Shown: piece by piece, positions 7,703 to 16,986 of the stretch
How the letters are laid out: the number at the start of each line of letters is the position of its first letter
Numbering within the stretch: position 1 is the stretch's first letter
The notes under the pieces: model-generated
The model's database searches: none
The model's input: only the letters and a program-made list of their open reading frames with translations
Told to the model about the DNA's origin: nothing
Position numbers and translations under genes: made by a program
NCBI RefSeq assembly: GCF_001753675.2
Contig: NZ_MJUW02000073.1
Span: 1-36,516, forward strand
From: Candidatus Brocadia sapporoensis
GTDB taxonomy: Bacteria; Planctomycetota; Brocadiia; Brocadiales; Brocadiaceae
Length of the DNA stretch: 36,516 bases
Direction of reading: 5' to 3'

Positions 7703-8977
7703 TTATTTTGTAACAATCACCTTTTCAGGGTCATCCTGAGTATCAACGCTTTTTTTGTTTTGTCCCTGTACATCTGAATTCACCTTGATGGCTTTCTTAT
7801 ATTCTGTAATTGCCTCGTCTATCATGCCCTTTTCCTCATAGGCATATGCCAAATTATACAGGGCATTCGTATTTGTTGGATCGGCGCCCACCGTCTTCTT
7901 AAATTGAGTTATAGCATCTTCTGTCATGTTTTTACTTGCGTATGCCAGACCCAAATGAAAATGAGCCCTTGAGGACGATGGGTTAAATTCCAACAATTTT
8001 TTCCATGCGGAAATAGCCTCGCTATAGAAACCTTGTTGCAAGTAAACCATGCCGAGCTTATCGTAAGCTTCGCTGAAGTTTGGATTCATTGCAATTGCCT
8101 TGTTAAAGAGGATGACGGCTTTATCGAGAAAGCCTTTGTCTGCATAGGCCTCGCCTAGTTTATACATGGTACGAGTATTGTCGGGATGGGCCTTCAGGAT
8201 CTTTTCGTATTCATAAATTGCTTCATCACAAAGTCCTTTTCCAAGATAAGCATCGCCAAGTTTTAATTGTGCAAGGACGTTTGATGGGTCTTTGGAAAGG
8301 GTTTCTTTGTATGCGCTGATGGCGTCATCTAACATTCCTTTCATGCTATAAGCATCACCCAAGTAGCAAGATGCCATGATATCGCTGGGGTCTTCCGCAA
8401 GCACCTTTTTGAATGAAAGAATTGCTTCGTCAAAAAATCCTCTTACAAATTGATTGTATCCCGTTATATTTCCGGGAGCAATTCCCTTGTTCACAATCTG
8501 ATATGCCTTAGTTTTTTCATATATCTTTTTTTCTTCATTCGCTAAATCTAAATTCTTCTTTGCTTCCATATCTTTGGGATTTATTTTTAGCGCCAAATTA
8601 TGCTCTACAATCGCTTTATCGAACAGGTTCTTCTGTCTGTACGCAAACCCCAGATTGTCATGAGCCTTGGAATAATCCGGATTAAACTTAATTGCTAAGG
8701 TAAATTCTTCGATTGCTTCATCAAACATCTTTTGTCTGCTATAGGCCACACCCAGATTGTTATGAACTTCTGCAAAATCTGGTTTGATTAGAAGAGCTCT
8801 TTTAAAATAGAGAATTGCCTCATCGAGCATATTTTTATTTACATATTTTGCACCCAGATTATTAAACTGCATCGCTAACTGGTATTCATCGGATTTATGA
8901 GCGTCATGTTTTTTGGTTTGGGAAACACAACCGAGGAGGCACAGGATAATGCCTATTCCTAACAATGACTTTTTCAT
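7703..8977 (-). CDS. TPR-repeat lipoprotein
   Basis: 424 residues. The leader MKKSLLGIGIILCLLGCV contains a lipobox (LLGC, cysteine 17), so it is predicted to be lipid-anchored. The rest is a nearly continuous array of about ten 34-residue tetratricopeptide repeats. Each has the A...NLG/KLG...Y..KG..D.AI..Y/F pattern, for example FAEVHNNLGVAYSRQKMFDE, then YSKAHDNLGFAYRQKNLFDK, then later repeats ending at about residue 400. A less regular stretch at about 140-185 separates an N-terminal block of three repeats from the C-terminal block. TPR superhelices bind partner proteins, so this is probably an envelope assembly or secretion scaffold. The partner cannot be told from the sequence. The C-terminus is charged (VDTQDDPEKVIVTK). 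Confidence 0.88.
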   Translation of the reverse strand: MKKSLLGIGIILCLLGCVSQTKKHDAHKSDEYQLAMQFNNLGAKYVNKNMLDEAILYFKRALLIKPDFAEVHNNLGVAYSRQKMFDEAIEEFTLAIKFNPDYSKAHDNLGFAYRQKNLFDKAIVEHNLALKINPKDMEAKKNLDLANEEKKIYEKTKAYQIVNKGIAPGNITGYNQFVRGFFDEAILSFKKVLAEDPSDIMASCYLGDAYSMKGMLDDAISAYKETLSKDPSNVLAQLKLGDAYLGKGLCDEAIYEYEKILKAHPDNTRTMYKLGEAYADKGFLDKAVILFNKAIAMNPNFSEAYDKLGMVYLQQGFYSEAISAWKKLLEFNPSSSRAHFHLGLAYASKNMTEDAITQFKKTVGADPTNTNALYNLAYAYEEKGMIDEAITEYKKAIKVNSDVQGQNKKSVDTQDDPEKVIVTK

Positions 8978-9140
8978 ACAGTATGCTCCTTAATTAGCGC
9001 GAACGTAATGGCGCCGGCAAAGCCTAAATCTTTGTGTAAATGTATAATGAATCGACATCAAAGTCAATAATAAAAACATATAACCATTGCTTCTTGTTGG
9101 TTTTATGAGAACAAAGGCCGGAAGGAATTTTCTGGACAAA

Positions 9141-9635
9141 TTAGACAATCATATCGAAGAGAAGGCTTTTGCGCGGAAGAAACTTACAGCCTAACTCACA
9201 CATTTCCAGCAATTCCTTTACTCGGATCACCTCTGCGAAGATCTTGTTTCCATCGTGATCATACTCAGGAGAAATGGCCAGAACGCTTGCATCTGTCTTT
9301 TTTTCGGGGAAGATAACCAAAAGACTGTTCTTGGCTATTTTTTTCTTCGTTCTTATTCGTAACCCGCTTTTTGAAATGTCAACAACGGTGCCCGCATAAG
9401 CTGGTTTTTTGAGTTCATTTACCTTTTTAAACTTACACGTAAAGATATGATAAAGTCGTTCTAGTCTCATTAGGTCGGAAAAATTGTCTGTAGCTTTATT
9501 TCCTTCTTTTTGTGATTTCGTTACATGTTCTTCTTCCCGGTTGCTGATCATGGCGTCAATGCGATTCCTTGTCTCATGAAGTTCATCTTGAGACAGACTA
9601 GCTAATAATTTTGTCATTTTTTTTATTGAAGACAT
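9141..9635 (-). CDS. PilZ-like domain protein
   Basis: 164 residues. The N-terminal 50 residues are helical and charged (KKMTKLLASLSQDELHETRN, RIDAMISNREEE). The following domain (about 55-160) looks like a PilZ beta-barrel: RLERLYHIFTCKFKKV at the entry, then a GTVVDISKSGLRIRTKK segment equal to the D/NxSxxG motif of PilZ, then strands ending ELGCKFL. PilZ domains bind cyclic di-GMP through an RxxxR motif plus DxSxxG. The second motif is clear, while the first is only partly kept (RLERLYHIF), so ligand binding is uncertain. It stands between the acyltransferase and the TPR lipoprotein on the same strand with gaps of over 100 bases, so it may be transcribed alone. Confidence 0.7.
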   Translation of the reverse strand: MSSIKKMTKLLASLSQDELHETRNRIDAMISNREEEHVTKSQKEGNKATDNFSDLMRLERLYHIFTCKFKKVNELKKPAYAGTVVDISKSGLRIRTKKKIAKNSLLVIFPEKKTDASVLAISPEYDHDGNKIFAEVIRVKELLEMCELGCKFLPRKSLLFDMIV

Positions 9636-9745
9636 ATCCTGAAATTTATCATTTTACTACGATCTGAGGTTTTTGCACATGAACAACTTCCGTGTGTACT
9701 CATTATGATGAATCGAACGAAGAAAAACAACTTTATTTTTATTAC

Positions 9746-10489
9746 TTATGCATGCAATAATCTCGATACTTCTGCCTGCAAGGTATTTGTTACGTGAATT
9801 GTGTATTCACGATCAGTCCTTGAATTGTCAAATGACAGAGGCTTACCAAACGATATTTTGATGTGTCTTTTTTCTGGATGGGATAACCATCCGCGTTTTG
9901 GCATAAGTTGACTACTGCCGCAAATTGCCATAGGTATAACCCTTTTCCCTGATTTTAAGATGATCAGTGAAATTCCTCTTTTGAAAGGGGCAAGTTTGCC
10001 ATCCTCGCTTCTCGTTCCTTCCGGAAATATCACAATAGACTTCTTTGACAATAGTTTCTTAATGGCGGTCAGAAGGGTTTCATAAGCCTTTCTGTCGTCA
10101 GTCCTCTGAATCGGAATATGTCCCGATACGGTCATAAATGAGCCCAGAATTGGAATGTGGAAGATAGTATCCTTCGAAATAAAGCTAAAGTTTGTTGGGA
10201 TAAAGGCCAGAGAGAGCTTAATGTCTATCATGCTTTGATGATTTGAAATAAAGATCAGGGGCTCATTTTTTGGGATGTTCTCTATACCCTGAATTTTCAC
10301 CTGTATGCCAAGGAGCTTAAATGCAATACGACTAGAGACTCTTTCTAATGTATTAAATGCATTTTCCTTCTTTTTCGTGTCTAGACTTACAACAATAGCG
10401 ATTAATGTTGAAAGCATCCAAATTGAGACGAATAACACCCACGAATATAGGGTGAAAACTATCTGATATAATTTATACATGAAATTCAT
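9746..10489 (-). CDS. plsC: 1-acyl-sn-glycerol-3-phosphate acyltransferase-like protein
   Basis: 247 residues from ATG 10489. A GTG at 10549 would add 20 residues, but the family normally begins with the hydrophobic YKLYQIVFTLYSWVLF helix, so I choose the later start. Motif I is NHQSMID (the HxxxxD catalytic pair, preceded by FIS), and motif III is FPEGTRS. Between them, HIPIQRTDDRK gives the glycerol-phosphate binding Arg. PlsC moves an acyl chain to the sn-2 position of lysophosphatidic acid at the inner membrane face. Paralogues of this size may also act on other lysolipids or lipid A-like acceptors, so the exact substrate is not proven. It is divergent from the large DUF4175 gene, with less than 100 bases between starts, so their promoters must share this short spacer. 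Confidence 0.82.
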   Translation of the reverse strand: MNFMYKLYQIVFTLYSWVLFVSIWMLSTLIAIVVSLDTKKKENAFNTLERVSSRIAFKLLGIQVKIQGIENIPKNEPLIFISNHQSMIDIKLSLAFIPTNFSFISKDTIFHIPILGSFMTVSGHIPIQRTDDRKAYETLLTAIKKLLSKKSIVIFPEGTRSEDGKLAPFKRGISLIILKSGKRVIPMAICGSSQLMPKRGWLSHPEKRHIKISFGKPLSFDNSRTDREYTIHVTNTLQAEVSRLLHA

Positions 10490-10568
10490 TTTAACGATAA
10501 ATCTGTGTTTTTCAAGAAAGAAGATTTTGTTTGACAAATGGATACACACGGCATAACCTTAACATCAT

Positions 10569-13500
10569 ATGAAAAGGGATGTTCGAAAACATACCATGAT
10601 GATAAAATTTGTGAAAGAGTTAATTTTTAAGTCGATTCGATTAAAAAAAGATTTTATCGACTTTTTAACCCTTCTTAACTTCAGGGACAAGGGAGTACAT
10701 GACAGCCAAGGTATTATAAATGCGTCTTTGCGGACAGTTTGCAAGGATGGCATTAAAAACAGGGTATACAGTGGAATGTTACTCTTATTCTCCATCAGTC
10801 TGTTCCTTCTGATGATAGGTGCAGCAGGAGTCTATATCCTTTTCCGATTTCCTATGGGATTGAGTGTTTTTTATGCTGGCAGCCTTATCGTACTTTGTCT
10901 GGCATTTTACAGGGTATTGCTGCTTCCATTGCTGTCCTTGCTGCGCAGAGATAACATTGCACTCCTGATTGAGCAGAAATATCCCTCCTTAAATGACCGC
11001 CTTATCAGTTCGATACAATTGTCTGCTGACAAATCACAGAAAAAGATCTCAGGATATTCTGAACAGTTGATCTCAATGCTGATGGATGATACCGCAAAGC
11101 AATTAAGACAATTAGACCTTAGCCATGTGATTAGCAAACGATTTTTCCGCTTGAGCTGTGTCGTGCTGATTGCATCTGTGTTTATTTTTAGTGTGATTTG
11201 TGCGAGCAAGCCTTCATACATTAAGAAAAATATACCCTTCCTCTTGAGCTACTTGAGAAACGGAAAGGCGATAGGAGATGACGGGCTTGTTGTCTCTCCT
11301 GGTCCTGTCATCGGCGATATTGCCGTGAGCTTCCGATTCCCACTTTATTCAGGGCTACAACCAAAGACTGTGTATAATACCAGCGGTGATATCAGGGCGT
11401 TAAAAGGAAGTGAAGTTCGTATGAGTGCAATCAGCGACCGATCTCTGTTATCTGCAGCGATGATCTTTAACAGTTCAACAAAAATACCTTTTGAGGTAGA
11501 AAACGGGCATACGATAAAAGGCGTCTTATCGCTGCTTGAGAGTGGCACTTATATCTTTGAAACCACCGACTCCCATGGGCGGACTGTTCAGGATGTTACA
11601 TCACATACGATTCAGGTTGACCCGGACCATTCTCCTGAAGTAACGATAAATGTGCCGGCAAAAGATCTTACGGTGCATGAGAAGGACACTGTTGAACTTC
11701 GGTACACGGCGAAAGATGATTTCGGCATTAGTGAAATTTCCCTTGTTTTTGAACAGGGTGACGAAAAAAACACAAAAGTTCTTGCCAGTTTTGCTAAAAA
11801 GCAACTCCAGTATAGTGGCGCATTTATATGGTCACTGAGCGAATTGACCTTACAGCCAGATGACAGAATCACATACCACATAGAGGTAAAGGATAACGAT
11901 GCGATTTCGGGTCCCAAGGTTAACAGGTCCGCAACGTATTGTTTGGAAATATATAGTTCCAGGAAAAAACACATAGAATTGGTGCAGCTTCAGGAGGCCC
12001 TTCTGCAGGAACTAATCCATATGCTATCGGATGATCTCGTGAAAAGGATCGACGACGAAAAGTGTACGGTGACGGAATATCTGATCATGGCGCAAGATAG
12101 TATCCAGGAACGCGGAGAAAGGATTGTTAACCTTTTTACCGATATTTTGGTGGGTATGCAGGACGATGTGAGAGCAAATTATAGCGTCTTTTATTCCCTA
12201 GAAAATTTAAAAAACAAATTTCGCAACGTTACGGAAAAGAAGCGAGCAGCAATACGCCAATCCGTCATTAATGCGGGTGAAAGTACCATTCCCGTTTCAC
12301 TGCTGCATGACTTGCAAAAATCCCAGGACGAAGAGGTGGTTGAAGTTGAAGATTGTATCATCTTCTTGAACGATTTGATAAGAAAGCAAAAGATGGAGGA
12401 GGTTATGGATACGGGAAAAAATCTGGTTCGATCCCGGGATAATATGGAAAAATTGCTTGAAAAGTTACGGGAGGGTGAAGACGCAAAACTTAGTGAAAAG
12501 GTGCTTTCGGAACTCAAACGGATAGAAGAAACAATCCGGCAGATGATGGAAAAACTTATGCAGATGGCGCAGGGGGAGCACATGGATGAATTTTTAAATG
12601 CAGACGCACTCAAACGGATTGAGCAAAACGATATTATGAAGGAGATGGCAGAAATGAAGGATGCATTCAATAAAGGAGATTTGGATGCAGCCCTGCAAGC
12701 AGCCCGGAGATTCCTTTCTGCCCTTCAGGGCATGATGGACCAACTGGAATCATCTGCACAGAATTTTACAGATTCAACCTATAACAAGATGCTGGAGGAT
12801 ACCAATCAACTCCTGGATAAAATATCTGAATTGGAAAATAAAGAAAAAAAACTTACAGACAATACCGATGCCTTGAAAAGAGATATCCAGAAACGTTTGT
12901 CGGAAGCGACAGAGGAAATCTTTCAGTCTTTTTTCAAAAAACAAAAAGAACGGGTGTCTGCTATAAAAAGAGATGTTAATGACATAAAAGATATATTGGC
13001 AGAAAATAAGTTATTGCAGGAATATTTACAGGTAAATCATGAATTAAAACGTATGTCAGAAGAAAGAGAGATGATGACAGACCGGTTTCGTGAATTGTTT
13101 GAAGGTGAAGAATGGGATGCCGATCATGATAAATTCGATAAAGTGACAGAAACAGCGAAGAAAAATGCTGAATTGAACCGGGCAATCAATAAAGATCCAT
13201 TGCAGAGAGACTTCCTGTCTGTGTCCCGCGATATACCACAGGCGGAGGAATCCCTGTCTCATCTGGAAGAGATGTTAAATGCGCGGGAGGTAAGAGATTC
13301 CCTGGATCTGGCAAAGGAATTATCAGGCAAGTTAAATCAATGGAACAGCCGTATGAAACATACCCTGGGGCAGAAAACAGGTGCCCCGAAAGGGGAGATA
13401 ACACAAAAAGACCGGGTGGTGCCTGAAAGGGTCGATGATGCTGCACGACAAAATCAGCAGATTATTCAGGATCTCGAAATAATGATGAGGACGCTTGAAG

Positions 13501-14033
13501 ATCAGCAACTTGCCAGTATGACACAGGAAGAACAGGATACCTTACAGAAATATGCTAAAGAACAAAAGGATTTGCAGGAAGAGACAGATGATCTCAGGGA
13601 AATGGCGGGCAAACTATCTCAAAAAAATCCTTTTATGGATGAGAATGCAGATAATCAGCTCAACCTTGCGGCAAAATCCATGGAAGGAGCGGGAAAGAAG
13701 ATGGAAAAGAGCGATGTGCAAGGCGCTCTCATTGACGAACGGGAATCGCTGTACCGCCTCGCGGAAGCAAAGAAAGGCGCGGAAATGGCAAAAGATCGTA
13801 TTGCGAAAGGGATGATGGGGAGTGGTATGCCTATGCCCATGCCCGTACCGTTCCGCGGTCAAAGAGGAGAAGGACAATTTGATGCGTCAACAGAAAAGGT
13901 TGAAATACCATCGGAGGAGGCTTACAAGGTGCCCAAAGAATTTAGGGAGGACATTTTAAACGCCCTTAAAGAAGGGTTGCCGGAAAAATACAAAGACCTT
14001 AACAAAGACTATTACCAGAGGTTGGTGGATTAG
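10569..14033 (+). CDS. DUF4175-like giant membrane/coiled-coil protein
   Basis: 1154 residues. The N-terminal 230 residues contain three hydrophobic segments (about 70-92, 96-120 and 192-210). Next comes an Ig-like beta-rich region (about 245-465, including DHSPEVTINVPAKDLTVHEK). A long charged, Met/Glu/Lys-rich coiled-coil region then runs from about 470 to 1080. The C-terminal end has a low-complexity MGSGMPMPMPVPFRG stretch and a conserved-looking tail (KVEIPSEEAYKVPKEFR...LPEKYKDLNKDYYQRLVD). This layout fits DUF4175-family proteins of unknown function, often seen beside MoxR/DUF58-type genes; those are not in this window. The peptidase-MA gene follows after 13 bases, implying an operon. 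It is presumably an envelope protein reaching far into the periplasm. Family call from pattern memory. Confidence 0.78.
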   Translation: MKRDVRKHTMMIKFVKELIFKSIRLKKDFIDFLTLLNFRDKGVHDSQGIINASLRTVCKDGIKNRVYSGMLLLFSISLFLLMIGAAGVYILFRFPMGLSVFYAGSLIVLCLAFYRVLLLPLLSLLRRDNIALLIEQKYPSLNDRLISSIQLSADKSQKKISGYSEQLISMLMDDTAKQLRQLDLSHVISKRFFRLSCVVLIASVFIFSVICASKPSYIKKNIPFLLSYLRNGKAIGDDGLVVSPGPVIGDIAVSFRFPLYSGLQPKTVYNTSGDIRALKGSEVRMSAISDRSLLSAAMIFNSSTKIPFEVENGHTIKGVLSLLESGTYIFETTDSHGRTVQDVTSHTIQVDPDHSPEVTINVPAKDLTVHEKDTVELRYTAKDDFGISEISLVFEQGDEKNTKVLASFAKKQLQYSGAFIWSLSELTLQPDDRITYHIEVKDNDAISGPKVNRSATYCLEIYSSRKKHIELVQLQEALLQELIHMLSDDLVKRIDDEKCTVTEYLIMAQDSIQERGERIVNLFTDILVGMQDDVRANYSVFYSLENLKNKFRNVTEKKRAAIRQSVINAGESTIPVSLLHDLQKSQDEEVVEVEDCIIFLNDLIRKQKMEEVMDTGKNLVRSRDNMEKLLEKLREGEDAKLSEKVLSELKRIEETIRQMMEKLMQMAQGEHMDEFLNADALKRIEQNDIMKEMAEMKDAFNKGDLDAALQAARRFLSALQGMMDQLESSAQNFTDSTYNKMLEDTNQLLDKISELENKEKKLTDNTDALKRDIQKRLSEATEEIFQSFFKKQKERVSAIKRDVNDIKDILAENKLLQEYLQVNHELKRMSEEREMMTDRFRELFEGEEWDADHDKFDKVTETAKKNAELNRAINKDPLQRDFLSVSRDIPQAEESLSHLEEMLNAREVRDSLDLAKELSGKLNQWNSRMKHTLGQKTGAPKGEITQKDRVVPERVDDAARQNQQIIQDLEIMMRTLEDQQLASMTQEEQDTLQKYAKEQKDLQEETDDLREMAGKLSQKNPFMDENADNQLNLAAKSMEGAGKKMEKSDVQGALIDERESLYRLAEAKKGAEMAKDRIAKGMMGSGMPMPMPVPFRGQRGEGQFDASTEKVEIPSEEAYKVPKEFREDILNALKEGLPEKYKDLNKDYYQRLVD

Positions 14034-14046
14034 GTGGCTTCTAAAC

Positions 14047-15636
14047 ATGGGTAGAATCTTTATCACATTGACATTTGTCCTGACGATCCTTCCTCTTGTT
14101 GCGGGTAAGGCCATTGCCCGGGAAGAAAAGTTCTTTGATTTTTTTGGTGATATCGTTTACGGAGAAGAATGTTTGCGATCGTGGCAGATTGAGGAAGCGT
14201 CTGCAGTTGCGGAAAAACTGCTTTCCGTAGGCCGTGATAACCCGTATGTGTGCTTTTTTGCCGGTGAGGTGTATTTCTACGAAGGAAATTATCAGGAATC
14301 GTTATCGTTGCTGCAGGAGGCGTTAAAAGATCCTGATATTGCACAAAAGGGGAAAAAATTTTATGACTTTGTGAACAGGGTTTATCAGACGGCAGGCAAA
14401 TTTAAAGAGGTGAAAACGGAACACTTCCTATTTCGGTACCTGGAAGAAAAGGACGCAATATTGGCTGATTACGCTTTGGACACATTGGAAAAGGCTTATC
14501 ATGCTATCGGGAGCGATCTTCAGTATTTTCCCGCAAAACCTATCCTTGTCGAAGTATTTCCCGACGCAGAAAGCTTTTGTACCATCTCAACGCTCACGAA
14601 AGACGAGATAGAAACTTCCGGTACCGTAGCGATCTGCCTGTTTAATCGCGTTATAATCACCAGCCCCCGCCTCCTTCCGAGAGGGTATCAGTGGCTTGAT
14701 ACCCTGACTCACGAGTATGTACATTACGTCATTATGAAGAAGACATACAACCGTGTTCCCATTTGGCTTCATGAAGGTATTGCCAAGTACGAAGAGAGAC
14801 GCTGGTTCGAAGATGCGCCTCCAAAACTTCCTGTTTCATTGGAAAGTCTGGTAGCCGAGGCGATTGAAAAGGATTATTTTATTACCTTTGAACAGATGCA
14901 TCCCTCTCTGGCGAAGTTAAAGAGAAAGGAGGATACGGCCCTTGCCTTTGCTGAGGTTTTTACCGTAATGGATTACCTGTTCAACCGTGGAGGTTATCCT
15001 ATTCTGGTATCGATTTTGGACAGTATCGGGAACGGAAAATCTCCGGAGGATGCGGTATCTTCCGCAACGGGAGTCTCTTTTCCGGAGTTTGAAAAGAATT
15101 GGATGTATGACCTGAAGCAAAAAAAATTCCGGCGGATACACGGAATTCAGATACTCCCAACGAAGCTGAAAGAGACATCCGCCAGTGTGGAGGATGTGGA
15201 AAGCGTTGCCGAAATCGAGGTAAAGGATGCCAGAAAATACGCTGTTTTGGGCGATCTCCTGCGCCGTGAAGGATTGCATAGCGCGGCCATTATAGAGTAT
15301 GAAAAGGCGAGCAAAAAAGCGGGTAATATTTCACCGCAAATCCAGAATAAATTAGCCATATCCTATATCATGGATACCCAGTATACAAAGGCAGAGGAAA
15401 TCCTGAAGATTTCCCTTGAATATTATCCGGAATATACTACTACCTATATTTCCCTCGGTGAGCTTTATCAGCGAAAAGGTGAATACGATGACGCCGTAAA
15501 AATTCTTACTCAAGCCAATCATATCAATCCTTTTAATCCCATTATCCATAAAAATCTTGCACAATTGTATCAGAAACTGGATAAGAAAGAGGACGCTACT
15601 CTTGAACTCAAGAGACTCATGATGTTGACGAAGTAG
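14047..15636 (+). CDS. Peptidase-MA-like metalloprotease with TPR tail
   Basis: 529 residues. A hydrophobic leader (about 5-22, ending AIA) marks it as exported. An N-terminal helical TPR-like part (about 30-125) precedes a gluzincin-type protease domain. HEYVH at 222-226 is the HExxH zinc motif, and WLHEGIAKYEE places the third ligand Glu at 243 (motif HEG, 20 residues on). This matches the peptidase MA-like family. From about residue 395 there are three or four tetratricopeptide repeats (IQNKLAISYIMDTQYTKAEE, TTYISLGELYQRKGEYDDA, IHKNLAQLYQKLDKKEDA). The zinc residues are intact, so it is probably active in the periplasm, with TPRs for substrate or partner binding. It is 13 bases behind the DUF4175 gene, and I infer that it acts on or with that protein. 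Confidence 0.85.
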   Translation: MGRIFITLTFVLTILPLVAGKAIAREEKFFDFFGDIVYGEECLRSWQIEEASAVAEKLLSVGRDNPYVCFFAGEVYFYEGNYQESLSLLQEALKDPDIAQKGKKFYDFVNRVYQTAGKFKEVKTEHFLFRYLEEKDAILADYALDTLEKAYHAIGSDLQYFPAKPILVEVFPDAESFCTISTLTKDEIETSGTVAICLFNRVIITSPRLLPRGYQWLDTLTHEYVHYVIMKKTYNRVPIWLHEGIAKYEERRWFEDAPPKLPVSLESLVAEAIEKDYFITFEQMHPSLAKLKRKEDTALAFAEVFTVMDYLFNRGGYPILVSILDSIGNGKSPEDAVSSATGVSFPEFEKNWMYDLKQKKFRRIHGIQILPTKLKETSASVEDVESVAEIEVKDARKYAVLGDLLRREGLHSAAIIEYEKASKKAGNISPQIQNKLAISYIMDTQYTKAEEILKISLEYYPEYTTTYISLGELYQRKGEYDDAVKILTQANHINPFNPIIHKNLAQLYQKLDKKEDATLELKRLMMLTK

Positions 15637-15971
15637 GTAATTTGTTACACAAACACCATTATTCTTGAACTGTTGCAGGTGCGTTATGATAGGAAAAAGA
15701 TTGCTTTTAGATCAAGTTCTGCGCTGTTTATTTTACAAGGATTTATTTGTATGCCTGCCTTTTTTCAAACGAGTTTTTCGCTGAATGTGTCATAACGCAG
15801 CAAAGCCGCATGTTTGAGTTGATGTGGGAGGGGATAAAAATGTACTATAGAAAACCAAAGTCCTTAAATATTTCGTATGTATACGTTTCAACGTTGTAAG
15901 TTTGCGTATCCTTTCTTGACGCAGCGCACCACACATTCACAATCGGTCCCGGTTGGCGATCGATAATCGTC
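15637..15971. other. Intergenic stretch, no gene seen
   Basis: 335 bases between the protease and the methyltransferase. No frame with a start signal, no tRNA-like fold and no hairpin with a T run was found. The right end is unusually poor in Shine-Dalgarno-like sequence, so the methyltransferase start is not well supported by a ribosome site. Confidence 0.35.
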
Positions 15972-16676
15972 ATGATTGACCGCTCATTAAATTATGGCAG
16001 ACACCTGATTAAAAATTTTCTGAAATCGGCCGGACGATATCAGACTGTTCTTGATATCGGAGCGGGATGCGGAGACGATTTAATGATTGCCAGAATGATC
16101 AATCAAAAGGCGATTCTTCACGCAATTGAAGTCTCTTCGGAATACAAACAGATACTGGCCCGCAATAATATTACGGTCCATTCTGTTGATATTGAGAAAG
16201 CCCTCCTCCCCTTTTGTAATGAGTCCGTGGATATCATTATCGCTAATCAAGTCCTGGAGCACACAAAAGAAATATTTTGGATATTCCATGAAATTACAAG
16301 AATTTTACGGGTCGGTGGTAAAATAATTATTGGTGTGCCAAACCTGGCATCGTTGCACAATAGAGTTTTACTGGCGCTTGGTAATCAGCCAAGTTCTCTA
16401 AAAACTGCTTCTGCTCATATAAGAGGATTTACTAAAAAAGATATCGTAGAATTTGTTGACGGCTGTTTTTATGGAGGCTACAAACTAAAGGCTTTTGGAG
16501 GAAGCAATTTTTATCCCTTCCCACCGTTCATTGCAAAACCTTTAGCAGTTCTCTTTCCCACGATGGCATGGGGAATATTTTTTATGTTAGAAAAGCAGGG
16601 GGCATATAATAAAGATTTCTTAGATTTTCCAGAGACAATGCGGCTGGAAACGAATTTTTATCGGGGTGAAATATGA
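15972..16676 (+). CDS. Class I SAM-dependent methyltransferase
   Basis: 234 residues. The Rossmann-type motif I is VLDIGAGCGDDL (about 27-36). An acidic end of beta-2 is at AIEVSSEY, and motif IV is VDIIIANQVLEHTKE, as in the Methyltransf_11/UbiE-like group. RVGGKIIIGVPNLASLHNR follows, the usual post-II strand. The C-terminal part (FGGSNFYPFPPFIAKPLAVL) is hydrophobic and Pro-rich and may touch the membrane or a lipid/glycan acceptor. Similar proteins act in cell-surface sugar or lipid modification, but the acceptor cannot be told here. No neighbour is within 300 bases on either side, and no Shine-Dalgarno is visible before the ATG, so the start could differ. Confidence 0.8.
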   Translation: MIDRSLNYGRHLIKNFLKSAGRYQTVLDIGAGCGDDLMIARMINQKAILHAIEVSSEYKQILARNNITVHSVDIEKALLPFCNESVDIIIANQVLEHTKEIFWIFHEITRILRVGGKIIIGVPNLASLHNRVLLALGNQPSSLKTASAHIRGFTKKDIVEFVDGCFYGGYKLKAFGGSNFYPFPPFIAKPLAVLFPTMAWGIFFMLEKQGAYNKDFLDFPETMRLETNFYRGEI

Positions 16677-16986
16677 TCGTACCCAAATTGTGGGTTGTCG
16701 TGAGAATGGAGGATAAGATATAGGGGAGAAAGCCTACGATGAAGCTGACAATGCCAGGGGGGGACGTCAATCATGGTTTCTGCCTGTTTGAGTTTCCCTT
16801 TCAGTTTTGGGTCTGGCGGTCTGTGGTAAACCCAGTCGTCCCGCGGGCTGCTGCATTTCCACAGACATGCTACCTGTTCTCATGCCCTATTGAGTTACTA
16901 TTTTTTATAAATCTTCTCCCTTACGGCCTGCAGCAAACTACTGCAGTGTATGAAAACACATCCGTCACAGCCCTTGTTCAGGAAAT
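16677..16986. other. Intergenic stretch between convergent genes, no gene seen
   Basis: 310 bases. An 83-codon frame at 16739-16990 on the plus strand is open but lacks a Shine-Dalgarno site, and its composition (Cys, Phe, Pro-rich) looks non-coding. I see no clear terminator for either convergent gene; CCCGCGGG at about 16839-16846 is a short palindrome only. Confidence 0.3.

Noticed and set aside
13552-13815. 87-codon basic frame inside the DUF4175 gene
   Set aside because: An out-of-frame shadow of Lys/Glu-rich coiled-coil codons without start signal, flanking arms or family resemblance, unlike the nested gene in mod.
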